Source: [Eubacterium] yurii (GTDB taxonomy: Bacteria; Bacillota; Clostridia; Peptostreptococcales; Filifactoraceae). Taken from it: a stretch of DNA of 45,163 nt. Below are positions 18,232 through 26,768 of this stretch, in pieces; the first letter of the stretch is position 1; every line of letters begins with the position of its first letter. A program made the position numbers and the translations under genes. The notes beneath the pieces were generated by a model. It ran no database searches. It worked only from the letters and a program-made list of their open reading frames with translations, and was not told the origin of the DNA. Where the stretch lies: NCBI GenBank assembly GCA_900167215.1, contig FUZS01000022.1, positions 1 through 45,163 of the forward strand, in the 5' to 3' direction.

Positions 18232-18786
18232 TCACTTTATTTTTGTGGCGATACCTGACAGCATAAAATACACTTCGTCAGAAACACCGCAAAACATCTG
18301 ATTTATCTCGCCATGCAAAGAAACATATCTCCTAACATATCGGCTGATATTGATAGTGGAAAGACCAAGTTCATTTGTCACTATTACAAAACTTATATTC
18401 TTTTTTTGCATTGAAGATAGGATTTTTTGGACATAAGTTGTAACAGATTTTGAAAAGTCATCAAATACTTGGTCGGAGCAAGTATCAAAATCTATCTTGG
18501 AATTGTACATCAAATTGCTGAGCATTCCGCTTACACAGTCAATCATGCAGACATTCGTGGAAAGAGAAGATATCACCTTGTCTATGGAGTCAAAATTTTC
18601 CACAGTAGTGAATCTGTCAGATCTTCTTTGTACGTGTTTTTTGACCTTCAGTCTCATCTCTTCGTCAGTAATAGTATTTGTAGCAATATAAGTCCTTTTT
18701 TCACCCAAAAGTAGGGATCTCTGTTCTGCAAAAGATGATTTTCCTGATGATATACCACCTAAGACCGTTATTATATTTTTTGCCAT
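18232..18786 (-). CDS. cobU: Divergent CobU-type adenosylcobinamide kinase/guanylyltransferase
   Basis: A 184-residue P-loop protein. Walker A is GGISSGKSSFAE, and the C-terminal block from VTNELGLST through INQMFCGVSDEVYFMLSGI follows the family pattern. Two usual features are weakened: the H-R-x-x-R-P stretch reads HVQRRSDRFTTVE, and NEVG...VP reads NELGLSTIN. It should phosphorylate adenosylcobinamide and attach GMP. The start at 18786 has a GGGGGG ribosome site. No cobalamin riboswitch was recognised upstream. Confidence 0.75.
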   Translation of the reverse strand: MAKNIITVLGGISSGKSSFAEQRSLLLGEKRTYIATNTITDEEMRLKVKKHVQRRSDRFTTVENFDSIDKVISSLSTNVCMIDCVSGMLSNLMYNSKIDFDTCSDQVFDDFSKSVTTYVQKILSSMQKKNISFVIVTNELGLSTINISRYVRRYVSLHGEINQMFCGVSDEVYFMLSGIATKIK

Positions 18787-18926
18787 CACGCCCCCCTATG
18801 TTCTTTGCAATAATAGTTAATATAAATAAAAATTTCGTTAAAAATCAATAGCTTTTTTATACCCAATAAAAGCTAATAATATTAAAATTCCGCATTTTAT
18901 TTTGACTTTTAAAAAAAAGATATATG

Positions 18927-18935
18927 TGGTATAAT
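18927..18935 (+). promoter_or_regulatory. Extended -10 promoter for the DUF4825-like gene
   Basis: TGGTATAAT at 18927-18935 is a textbook extended -10. TTGACT at 18902 lies too far upstream (22-nt spacer) for a standard -35, so recognition probably relies on the TGN extension. The start codon is about 60 bp downstream. Confidence 0.55.
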
Positions 18936-18993
18936 AGCATAAGTTTTTAGAAAATATCTAATATCGATATCAATGTGATTGAAGGTGAAATTT

Positions 18994-20340
18994 ATGAAAA
19001 AAAATAAATCAATTGTTTTGATTGTCTTATGTATAATTGCAGCGGTGATTGCAGTGCTAATATTCAAAAAACAAAGTGCTACAGTAGACATGACTCAATC
19101 AAACGGTAAGACAACTGAGGAAAAACTTTTCAGCTTCCGCACAGAGTATATAGGAGATGCATCAAAATCATCCATGATAGCCCAAAATCTGAAATTGGAC
19201 GATTCTTTTTCCTACTATGCCACGTCACTTGAGACAGCTGCTGAAAAGCCAAAGGGCATCACTATAGTATACAACTCTTTGGACGGCAACACTACTCTTA
19301 GCAAGGCGGAAAAATACAAGTTTATATACAACTCATTGATAGTTTTTTCTCTTATAGGCAACTGTGAGGTAGTGACAGCCTCTGTCAACAAAGACGGTAC
19401 TGTACTGCCGCTTGAGTCAATACAAAGAGACTTTGTAGTCAAATTGTTGGGCTACGATCCATTTACCAAGACTACAACTTTGGACGAGTTCAAAAAATAC
19501 ATGCAGGAGATAGAAAAGATAGATTATGCTGCTATAAGCCTGCCTTCTACAAATCTTGAAGACTCCATTACTACAGCTATCAACTCTCGCTATAAAGGAC
19601 AATTATATTCCGGAGAGTTTGCTACATCAGGTCATATCACTCTTTCCACTGAAACTGACGGCTCTAATACCACAGTTACAGTATATCTTTCATATTATGA
19701 ATTCCAGTTTGAAAATGGTGTCTTTGAAAAATGTGCAGATGCTACAGGACCTGCAAAGCTGGTATTCTCAAAAGATGCACTTGGAAACTACTCTTTGGTG
19801 GAATTTTTGGAGCCTGTGAAAAAGGGCAATCAATACAACATAGCTTTACAGACTATGTTTTCAGACGAAGACATAGCAAAGATAAACAACATCGAGTCTG
19901 ATGAAAGTCAAAAACAGATTATAAATGACCAAATCATCGCCACAGTCAAAGACTATCTCACATACATCGGCAGAAGCGAAGCCAAGATAGCCTTGGATTA
20001 TCAGGAAAAGAACTATCCGCCTCTTGATCCGAAAAATGCCATACTATTTGACGTACTGTACAAGGCGTATCAGGAATACCCTTACTATGCCGGAAGTATA
20101 GAAAGGATGGAAAACGGTGTGAGATATGAATACAAGACTGACTACGAAAAGCAGGGAACATCAGATGTATTTACTTATACCAAGACAAATACTGCAAATC
20201 AAAAGGTCGAAGAAAAGGTAAAATTGGAATTAAACGGCAGTGATGTAAAGGTGCTTGAAGGCACTATAAGAAATGAATACACAAAGTATAAACAGGAGTA
20301 TGACAAGGACATAAAGGCAAATCAAGGACAAAATAATTAG
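18994..20340 (+). CDS. DUF4825-like membrane-anchored extracytosolic protein
   Basis: A 448-residue protein with a short charged N-terminus and one hydrophobic segment (SIVLIVLCIIAAVIAVLIF), so it is a signal anchor without a lipobox cysteine. The next 110 residues, from LFSFRTEYIGDASK to NSLIVFSLIGNCEVV, fit the DUF4825 pattern. The remainder has no recognised fold. The start at 18994 follows GAAGGTG; a TTG 15 bases earlier is less likely. It is followed after 42 bp by another membrane-anchored protein, suggesting an envelope operon. Function unknown. Confidence 0.65.
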   Translation: MKKNKSIVLIVLCIIAAVIAVLIFKKQSATVDMTQSNGKTTEEKLFSFRTEYIGDASKSSMIAQNLKLDDSFSYYATSLETAAEKPKGITIVYNSLDGNTTLSKAEKYKFIYNSLIVFSLIGNCEVVTASVNKDGTVLPLESIQRDFVVKLLGYDPFTKTTTLDEFKKYMQEIEKIDYAAISLPSTNLEDSITTAINSRYKGQLYSGEFATSGHITLSTETDGSNTTVTVYLSYYEFQFENGVFEKCADATGPAKLVFSKDALGNYSLVEFLEPVKKGNQYNIALQTMFSDEDIAKINNIESDESQKQIINDQIIATVKDYLTYIGRSEAKIALDYQEKNYPPLDPKNAILFDVLYKAYQEYPYYAGSIERMENGVRYEYKTDYEKQGTSDVFTYTKTNTANQKVEEKVKLELNGSDVKVLEGTIRNEYTKYKQEYDKDIKANQGQNN

Positions 20341-20382
20341 TTAAGTTAAGTTGTAGGAAAGGAAATCGGTCAATTATTCACC

Positions 20383-21456
20383 ATGGAAAAACAAGAAAGA
20401 TTGAGAATCTTTATAATAGTATCTTCGGTATTTTTTGCTGTATTGCTCATAGCAAATCTGGTCAAAGCTAAAGGAACTGTAGATATCAAGGAAACAAATC
20501 GAAAAGTAAATGAGAAAAACAACTCCATAGTATCTTCCTTTGACTACAACGCAAAGACAGTCGTAGCAGCACTTAAAAACGAGATTATCATCTATGACGG
20601 CAAGAACTTGGTTAAGAAAAACGACAATTTTAAAAATATATTCGAGACAAGACTTGCTATCAACGATTTTGTCATGAAGGTTGAAGCTGAAGATATATAT
20701 ATCTTGGACAAGATAGATAAGATACTTTACAAGATAAACAAAGACGGTGAGATAGTATCACAGGCAAAATTTATGGAGAGCGGTCAAAACATCTATCCGC
20801 TCAAAAATGGAGATGTGCTGCTATCATACAATACCAATGTTGCAGCAGACGGCATCATAGTCTATGATTCAGACATGAAGCAAAAGACAAATATCAATTA
20901 TCCTAACAGCTTGATAAGTACAGTTAATTTTGAAGAAAGCACCAACACCATATATGTCAGCGTACAGGTCAACAACCTTTCAGATATTACCAACACCATA
21001 TATGCATACAATTCAAGCTATGAGGTGCAGTCTATAAACAGCTACAAAAATCTGCTGACTATAGAGATGATTAATACCAATAATTCCAAGTTTATACTTG
21101 ATCCTACCAGACTGTATATACTTGACGGAAAATACAAGAACGTAGCTACGATAGACGCTCAAAACTCATTTGCAGGTATGGTACTTGTCAACGATAAGAT
21201 ATATCTGCTTGACGGCAACAAAAATGTAAGAATATACGACAAGACAGGCAAACTCCTGGAAGAAAAGGCGTTTAAAGACACAATAAACAAGATGATATTG
21301 GATATGCCTCAGATTATATACATCGGTACTACATCTGTACACATACAAAACCGTACTTTAGAATTTGCCAAAGATATAGAAAAGAGCATACTGCTAAGCA
21401 ACAACAAACTTGTACTCTTCTTTAAGGGGAATGTGGAAATAATACCTCTTCAGTAG
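20383..21456 (+). CDS. Membrane-anchored repeat protein, probable beta-propeller
   Basis: A 357-residue protein with an N-terminal membrane anchor (IFIIVSSVFFAVLLIANLV) and a long beta-rich exterior. Recurrent blocks such as DIYILDKIDKILYKINKDGEI, NTIYAYNSSYEV, KIYLLDGNKNVRIYDKTGKL follow the spacing of propeller blades (WD/PQQ-like, DUF5711-like). No catalytic residues stand out. It probably binds a ligand or partner outside the membrane. It lies 42 bp after the DUF4825-like gene. The nearest AAAGGA is unusually far from the ATG. Confidence 0.6.
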   Translation: MEKQERLRIFIIVSSVFFAVLLIANLVKAKGTVDIKETNRKVNEKNNSIVSSFDYNAKTVVAALKNEIIIYDGKNLVKKNDNFKNIFETRLAINDFVMKVEAEDIYILDKIDKILYKINKDGEIVSQAKFMESGQNIYPLKNGDVLLSYNTNVAADGIIVYDSDMKQKTNINYPNSLISTVNFEESTNTIYVSVQVNNLSDITNTIYAYNSSYEVQSINSYKNLLTIEMINTNNSKFILDPTRLYILDGKYKNVATIDAQNSFAGMVLVNDKIYLLDGNKNVRIYDKTGKLLEEKAFKDTINKMILDMPQIIYIGTTSVHIQNRTLEFAKDIEKSILLSNNKLVLFFKGNVEIIPLQ

Positions 21457-21471
21457 ATTTGGATAATTTAC

Positions 21472-21749
21472 AACTCAAGTTTTCTGCTAAATTTATCATA
21501 ATTTTATACTAAAAATCTTTTAAAAAACCATGTATTTAACAAAAAAGTTATTGAAAATCTCTACCATATATAAAGTCATTTAAAATAACAGCTTGGCAGT
21601 ATAAACATTGATTAGTATTAGTTGAAATTTGCATATTTATCAAAAAAATGAAAACACTGAAAAAACTATGTAAAATATAGTATTATATTTTTTAATATAC
21701 TCAAATTTTAATGTTTTTAAATATATTCTCTATGTTGGAAAGTTGAGAT
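21472..21749. mobile_element. MITE-like element D, second copy, interrupted by element B
   Basis: The left end AACTCAAGTTTTCTGCTAAA resembles the left end of the intact copy at 6218. The right part from 21622 matches 6322-6449 over 128 bp, including TTGAAATTTGCATATTTATC and the terminal GGAAAGTTGAG. Element B fills the space between. About 70 bp of the D interior is missing. Confidence 0.6.
21504..21620 (+). mobile_element. MITE-like element B, nested in element D
   Basis: Begins TATACTAAAAATCTTTTAAA, contains ACCATGTATTTAA and CTTGGCAGTATAAA, and ends GATTAGTATTA. It is related to 28993-29085 and the inverted copy at 10571-10690. Confidence 0.5.
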
Positions 21750-21801
21750 ATTTATAAAAAATGTAATAAAACAAGTTTAGTAAAACGGGAGAAAGTTAAA
21801 A

Positions 21802-22350
21802 ATGAAATTGGGAAACTATATAGACATCGCCATTACAGTTTTTTTGATATTTTCTCTTGTAATGGGATATAGGAATGGACTTATAAAGTCGCTTTTTATC
21901 AGCTTTGGCTTCTTGATAAAAATAGGACTTACTTATATGGTATATACTTTTTTCAAGGACGCATTGCTGTCAAATGATTCAGTTAAAGAACTCATAGGTA
22001 TGATAAGAGCACCTTTGATAGAAAAACTGCCAAACCTTGCGCTGATAACATCAGTGGTAGACAATGTAATATTGGTAGTGCTGATTTTTATAATTGCGTC
22101 AATATTTATGCTCCTGCTCTTCCATATGCTCAAAGATTTGATGAGTCAAGATATGCTGTCGCTTAGTGACAAGATATTGGGAGCCTTGTTTTCAGGACTT
22201 AAGAGCATAATCTTTATAATGATTATAGTATACGCCTTAGACATCAGCAGCGACGCCGTACTTTCAAAGTCAAGCAAGGATATGCTGTCAGATTCTATAC
22301 TGCTGCCTAAGTTCTTCTATTACAATGTTTTTATGTGGATAGGAAAGTAG
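21802..22350 (+). CDS. CvpA-family membrane protein
   Basis: A 182-residue protein with four hydrophobic helices. The start, YIDIAITVFLIFSLVMGYRNGLIKS, is the CvpA signature (D-x(2)-I-x(7)-G-x-x-x-G), and LSDKILGALFSGLKSIIFI matches its second conserved block. Family members are linked to purine supply, colicin V export and envelope stress; the exact function is unsettled. GGGAGA precedes the ATG. It follows two other envelope proteins but is separated from them by about 350 bp of nested MITEs. Confidence 0.8.
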   Translation: MKLGNYIDIAITVFLIFSLVMGYRNGLIKSLFISFGFLIKIGLTYMVYTFFKDALLSNDSVKELIGMIRAPLIEKLPNLALITSVVDNVILVVLIFIIASIFMLLLFHMLKDLMSQDMLSLSDKILGALFSGLKSIIFIMIIVYALDISSDAVLSKSSKDMLSDSILLPKFFYYNVFMWIGK

Positions 22351-22499
22351 CTTAGCATAAGATTAAGTAAAAAATAATGACTCAAAAAATTATAATATAA
22401 TGTGTAAATGACAGCTTATAGCTTTGTAAAGCTCAAGTAAAGCATAATCAAACATATGTAAAATTATCAAAGTTATTTATTTAAAAAAGCTTAGCATAT

Positions 22500-22541
22500 G
22501 GGTGATATTATTCTTTTATAAGAATGATATTGCCCTTTTTT
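22500..22541 (+). terminator. Intrinsic terminator after cvpA-like gene
   Basis: GGGTGATATTATTCTT (22500-22515) pairs with AAGAATGATATTGCCC (22520-22535), allowing two G-U pairs, around TTAT, and is followed by six T. Confidence 0.85.
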
Positions 22542-22606
22542 GCTTTTTTTAAGACCTTTATGTTATTATAACTAGCAAATCTAATTATAAAAAGGAGTCT
22601 GAAATT

Positions 22607-22792
22607 ATGAAAAACTATATTGAAGAAACTTTATTGGTAATAACTATAACAGTAATATCTATGTACCTATTAAAATATTATATCACTACAAGGATGCTAC
22701 AAGTTGATTATTTTAAGTATGCTATAATATTTCCCATATTTTTAATAATTTACCTGTTTACAATTATTGCACTGAAAAGAAGTTCCAAATAA
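22607..22792 (+). CDS. Small 61-aa two-helix membrane protein, paralogue 1
   Basis: Starts MKNYIEETLLVITITVIS and ends IIYLFTIIALKRSSK, giving two membrane helices and short charged ends. It is nearly the same as the protein at 23009-23194 at both ends, while residues 19-40 differ. AAAAGGAG lies 11 bases upstream and about 70 bp of leader is also shared between the copies. No family recognised; it could be a small membrane peptide or a toxin-like peptide, but no antitoxin RNA was identified. Confidence 0.65.
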   Translation: MKNYIEETLLVITITVISMYLLKYYITTRMLQVDYFKYAIIFPIFLIIYLFTIIALKRSSK

Positions 22793-22838
22793 GTTATAAT
22801 TTAATTGAAAAATTTTGTTTTATATGTTATATTTTGCT

Positions 22839-22875
22839 AAGGCTCACCCATTTTCATTAGGCTGAGCCTTTTTTT
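22839..22875 (+). terminator. Intrinsic terminator after paralogue 1
   Basis: AAGGCTCA (22839-22846) pairs with TGAGCCTT (22863-22870), followed by a seven-T run. Confidence 0.8.
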
Positions 22876-23008
22876 GTGTTTGTTTAGGTATAGATAATAG
22901 GTATTATATAAAATATTGCTCCGGATTTATATTACATTTTTGGCTTTTATTAAGAATTTTATGTTAATATTACAAGCAAATCTAAATATAAAAAAGGAGT
23001 ATGAAATT

Positions 23009-23194
23009 ATGAAAAATTATATTGAAGAAACTTTATTGGTAATAACTATAACTGTAATATCTTTTATATTATACTGGTATTATTTTGAACCAAGATTTAA
23101 AACATCTGAACTTACTTTTTACGCTTTGATTTTTCCTATATTTTTAATAATTTACCTGTTCATAATTATTGCACTTAAAAAAAATTCCAAATAG
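23009..23194 (+). CDS. Small 61-aa two-helix membrane protein, paralogue 2
   Basis: Second copy of the tandem pair, again 61 residues with identical first 18 residues. The middle reads FILYWYYFEPRFKTSELTF rather than the first copy's sequence, and the C-terminal helix PIFLIIYLFIIIALKKNSK is conserved. The start at 23009 is fixed by AAAAAGGAG and by homology; a longer frame to 22916 has no support. The different middle with conserved ends suggests selection on the loop or on partner recognition. Confidence 0.65.
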   Translation: MKNYIEETLLVITITVISFILYWYYFEPRFKTSELTFYALIFPIFLIIYLFIIIALKKNSK

Positions 23195-23307
23195 CTTATA
23201 TTTCAATTGAAAATTTGTGCTGTTTGTGGTATATTTTTACTGTGGGATTTAATTAAATCGTAAAGTTAATTTATCTATATATTTTGAGCGATTGGAGGCT
23301 TATAGGT

Positions 23308-24495
23308 ATGAAAAGACAGGTAAAAAATAATGTATACTGGATAGGAAAGATAGACTGGGAGCTTGAAGAGTTTCACGGCTCAGATTACTCTATAAATAAC
23401 GGTTCAAGTCAAAACGCCTATTTGATATTGGAAGATAAGAAAGTGTTGATGGATACTGTATGGAGACCGCACAGCAACGAGTTTGTCGAAAATCTTGAAA
23501 AGGAAATAGATCTCAATGAAATAGACTATATCGTGGCAAATCACGGTGAAGTTGACCACTCAGGTTGTCTTGTGGAGCTTATGAAAAAAATACCTGACAC
23601 TCCTATATATTGTACTGCAAATGCTGTAAAATCACTTGTAGGACAATATCACAATCCTGATTGGAACTTTCACGTGGTAAAAACAGGTGATACCTTACCT
23701 ATCTCAGATACCAAGTCTTTGGTTTTTGTAGAGATGAAGATGTTGCACTGGCCTGACAGTATGGCGACATATATGACTGGAGACAATATCCTGTTTTCAA
23801 TGGATGCTTTCGGACAACACTTTGCAGTAGCTGAGCTTTTCAACGACAAGGCTGATCAATGTCTGCTTATGGAAGAGGCACAAAAATACTATGCCAACAT
23901 ACTTGCACCGTTTTCACCTCTTGTAAAGAAAAAACTTGAAGAAATAGGAAAGTTGAATCTGCCTATAGACATAATAGCGCCAAGCCATGGAGCCATATGG
24001 AGGGATAATCCTCTTCAAATAGTGGAAAAATATGCATTGTGGTGCGACAACTACAAGGAAGATTTGATAACTATAGCTTATGACACTATGTGGGAAGGCA
24101 CTATGAAACTTGCTCATGCACTTGCAGCAGAGATTAAAAAATTAAGTCCTACTACAGTGGTAAAACTTTTCAATATATCAAAATTCGATAAGAACGACAT
24201 AATGACTCAGGTGTTCAAATCAAAGGCGATAGCTGTAGGCTCACCTACAGTAAGTAAGAGTATACTGTCATCTGTTGCAGGTTGGCTACATTTCTTGCAA
24301 GAGCTCTCACTTAAGGGTAAAAAAGCTGCAGTATTCGGATGCTACGGCTGGTCAGGAGAAGGCAACAAGGTACTCAGAGAAGAGCTTACAAAGGCAGGAT
24401 TTGACGTTATAGATGCAGAAGAAAGATGCAGTTGGAATCCGAGAGTTGAAGACCTTGAAAATATGGCAAATATTGCAAGTGCACTATTGTCTTAA
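23308..24495 (+). CDS. A-type flavodiiron protein (oxygen/NO reductase)
   Basis: A 395-residue protein: a metallo-beta-lactamase-type diiron domain followed by a flavodoxin domain. Iron ligands are visible in NHGEVDHSG (His79, Glu81, Asp83, His84), LHWPDSM, FSMDAFGQH and PSHGAIW. The flavodoxin half holds YDTMWEGTMKLA for FMN phosphate. There is no C-terminal rubredoxin, so it needs an external donor. Such proteins reduce O2 to water or NO to N2O and protect anaerobes. The start at 23308 follows GGAGG; an in-frame ATG at 23284 lacks a site. Confidence 0.93.
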   Translation: MKRQVKNNVYWIGKIDWELEEFHGSDYSINNGSSQNAYLILEDKKVLMDTVWRPHSNEFVENLEKEIDLNEIDYIVANHGEVDHSGCLVELMKKIPDTPIYCTANAVKSLVGQYHNPDWNFHVVKTGDTLPISDTKSLVFVEMKMLHWPDSMATYMTGDNILFSMDAFGQHFAVAELFNDKADQCLLMEEAQKYYANILAPFSPLVKKKLEEIGKLNLPIDIIAPSHGAIWRDNPLQIVEKYALWCDNYKEDLITIAYDTMWEGTMKLAHALAAEIKKLSPTTVVKLFNISKFDKNDIMTQVFKSKAIAVGSPTVSKSILSSVAGWLHFLQELSLKGKKAAVFGCYGWSGEGNKVLREELTKAGFDVIDAEERCSWNPRVEDLENMANIASALLS

Positions 24496-24612
24496 AATAA
24501 AAACTCATGCAAATTTGAATTTATACACAAGTTATAAAGCAAGATAATTCAGATTTGAACGTCAATTCAACAGTTGTTATTAAAAATATAAAAGTTGATT
24601 ATAGTGTTAAAA

Positions 24613-24645
24613 ATGGAGATGCAAGGTAAAGCCTTGCATTTTCCA
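24613..24645 (+). terminator. Intrinsic terminator after the flavodiiron gene
   Basis: ATGCAAGG (24619-24626) pairs with CCTTGCAT (24632-24639). Flanking A-rich and T-rich bases extend the stem (AAAATGG / TTTTCCAT-like). Confidence 0.7.
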
Positions 24646-24745
24646 TATAGATAGATAAAAGTTATAAATACTTTGTGTTTTTAAATAGTGAGTAATATAG
24701 AATCTAATAGTATAATGGAAATATCTTATAAAAAATAATTCATTA

Positions 24746-24823
24746 AAGATTTACACTAAAAAGCTGTTAAAAACTGTATTACAAGCAAATTTTTGAAAAT
24801 CTATATGATAAATAGAGTAATTT
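24746..24823 (+). mobile_element. Partial element B-like sequence
   Basis: Runs from TTACACTAAAAAGCTGTTAA to GAGTAATTT and matches the first two thirds of the element B copy at 21504 at a diverged level. It directly abuts an inverted element A. Confidence 0.35.
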
Positions 24824-24949
24824 ATACTAAAATCTAATTAAATAATGGATAATTTTTTCCGTTGTATTTATAATAAAATTATAAGTCATATACTATTATT
24901 TAAAAACTGCTTATGAAATTTATCCATAGATTAAATAGATAATAGTATT
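24824..24949 (-). mobile_element. MITE-like element A, copy 3, inverted
   Basis: On the minus strand it begins AATACTATTATCTATTTAAT, contains CATAAGCAGTTTTTAAA and ends at TTAGATTTTAGTAT, closely following the copy at 10340-10467. It shows that the family occurs in both orientations. Confidence 0.65.
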
Positions 24950-25078
24950 AGAATAAATGCTGTTTGTTATTACTAACAAAAAATATGATAAATTGTATAA
25001 CAAAGATAAAATTGTTAAAATCCATAGTTTAAATAGATTTTAGTATTGAGAATAAATAAGAGTGTAGAAGGGGAAGTT

Positions 25079-25546
25079 ATGAGAGCATTATTGCAAAGAG
25101 CAGGCAAGTCAGCAGTATCTATCAAAAAAGATGGAGAGTACGAATTTAAAGAAGGTATAGAAAAGGGCTTTGTCATATTGCTTGCTGTCTGCGATGAAGA
25201 TACTGACGAAGATATGAACAAATTGGTGGATAAGATAGTGAAACTTCGTGTATTTGAAGATGAAAACGGCAAGATGAATGTGGATATAAAAGCTGTAAAT
25301 GGAGAGATACTCCTTATATCTCAGTTTACCTTGTATGCAGACTGTACTCACGGCAACAGACCGGGATTTACTAAGGCAGGCAATCCTACCTATGCCAATG
25401 AAATGTACGAAAAATTCGGACAAAAACTCAGGGATAATGGCATGACAGTAAAAACAGGAGTTTTTGGAGCGGATATGAGGGTAGATATCCAAAACGTCGG
25501 CCCTGTTACGATAATGCTTGACAGCAAGGAATTACTTAAAAAATAA
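25079..25546 (+). CDS. dtd: D-aminoacyl-tRNA deacylase
   Basis: A 155-residue protein that hydrolyses D-amino acids mischarged on tRNA. The two active-site motifs are present: SQFTLYADC (SQFTL) and NVGPVTIML (NxGPVT), and family length is normal. The start MRALLQRAGKSAVSI replaces the usual MRAVxQRVxxAxV. It begins at 25079 with GGGGAAG upstream; an in-frame ATG at 25046 would add 11 unconserved residues. relA, a common neighbour, is not in the window. Confidence 0.93.
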   Translation: MRALLQRAGKSAVSIKKDGEYEFKEGIEKGFVILLAVCDEDTDEDMNKLVDKIVKLRVFEDENGKMNVDIKAVNGEILLISQFTLYADCTHGNRPGFTKAGNPTYANEMYEKFGQKLRDNGMTVKTGVFGADMRVDIQNVGPVTIMLDSKELLKK

Positions 25547-25686
25547 AGAATAAAATAATATGTTTTTGAAAAAACTTTCAAGATTAAAGATAAGAATTTG
25601 TGGATGGTTATACGGCTAAATAAGTTTTTTAAGAATGGACTTTTGCAAATAAGATACACAATTTAATAAAATATATCAACATCAAT

Positions 25687-25801
25687 GCACTTGATATATA
25701 TTTCAAATATTTAATTGCTGAACAACTTTTCGCCTATGATTTTTATAAAGTTGTTCAAAAATATTAAATGTTGAAATATTAGTTATCAGGTGCTTTTTTT
25801 T
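25687..25801 (+). terminator. Very long imperfect hairpin ending in a T-run
   Basis: The arm starting GCACTTGATA at 25687 pairs over about 45 bases with the arm ending TATCAGGTGC at 25793. Blocks ATATTTCAA/TTGAAATAT and GAACAACTTT/AAAGTTGTTC stay aligned. The loop is about 16 nt and eight T follow. It ends the dtd side transcript before the rnc promoter. The size is unusual, so a structured RNA or mobile hairpin remains possible. Confidence 0.6.
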
Positions 25802-25847
25802 ATAATTAAAAACTGCATATTTTTGTAGTGTATTATTTTGTAAAATA

Positions 25848-25856
25848 TGTTATAAT
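25848..25856 (+). promoter_or_regulatory. Extended -10 promoter for rnc
   Basis: TGTTATAAT at 25848-25856, about 54 bp before the rnc ATG and just after the long terminator hairpin. A good -35 is not evident. Confidence 0.5.
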
Positions 25857-25909
25857 TGAAGATGATTTCGTAAAAAATTTCATAAAAATTTAAAAAAAAG
25901 GAGGAAAAG

Positions 25910-26611
25910 ATGAAAGATAAGGACAGGCTGTTTTTGGAAGCAGTTGAAAACACCATAGGCTACAAGTTCAAAAACAAGAGTTATCTGCAAACTGCACTGA
26001 CTCATAGCTCTTATGTCAACGAGCACAAGTCTACAAAAGACAACGAAAGACTTGAATTTTTGGGCGACTCTGTACTTGGACTTATAGTCAGCAACTATAT
26101 CTTTGCATACAAGAGCAGTCTCAAAGAGGGCGAGCTTACCAAGATACGCTCAATTATAGTCTGCGAGAAGTCTCTGATGCACATAGCTGAAAAGCTAAAT
26201 ATCGGGCAACACATCAAGCTTGGTAAGGGCGAAAAAATTTCCGGCGGTGCAAAGAGAGCATCTATACTTGCAGATGCTGTAGAGGCACTCATTGCTGCGA
26301 TATATCTTGACTCGGACTTTGACACTGTATCAAAATTTGTACTTGACTGGCTGGGGGACACTATTAAAAACGCACTGGACAATAAGAAAAATGACGACTA
26401 CAAGAGCAAGTTGCAAGAGGAAGTTCAAAAAGTACGTGGCAGAACGCTGAGATATGAGCTTATAGCTATGAAAGGCCCTGACCACGAGAGGATATTTACC
26501 ATAGGAGTTTACTGCGATAACAATCTCATAGGTACAGGCAGAGGGCATAGCAAAAAAGAGGCGGAGCAGTTGGCAGCAAAGGATGCCTTGCAAAAAACCG
26601 ACAAGATATAA
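25910..26611 (+). CDS. rnc: Ribonuclease III
   Basis: A 233-residue double-strand-specific RNase. The catalytic signature NERLEFLGDSVL is intact, and the second acidic site lies in ILADAVEALIAAIYLD. A C-terminal dsRNA-binding domain spans about residues 160-229 (KSKLQEEVQK to KKEAEQLAAKDAL). AAGGAGG lies six bases before the ATG. It matures rRNA and processes structured mRNA. The following radical SAM gene is a usual clostridial neighbour; smc and ftsY are not here. Confidence 0.96.
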   Translation: MKDKDRLFLEAVENTIGYKFKNKSYLQTALTHSSYVNEHKSTKDNERLEFLGDSVLGLIVSNYIFAYKSSLKEGELTKIRSIIVCEKSLMHIAEKLNIGQHIKLGKGEKISGGAKRASILADAVEALIAAIYLDSDFDTVSKFVLDWLGDTIKNALDNKKNDDYKSKLQEEVQKVRGRTLRYELIAMKGPDHERIFTIGVYCDNNLIGTGRGHSKKEAEQLAAKDALQKTDKI

Positions 26612-26768
26612 GATGATAAAACTTATGAATTAAAGTATGCGGTTAAAGAGTTTTTTGACAGTGGATTTTAATTTGTAAGCAAAATTCAAATATGAGTAAT
26701 AAGAGACGAAATAAGGCTAAGGAATATAATATTTTTCAAGCCTTTTAATATCAAAAAGGAAGATTAGA

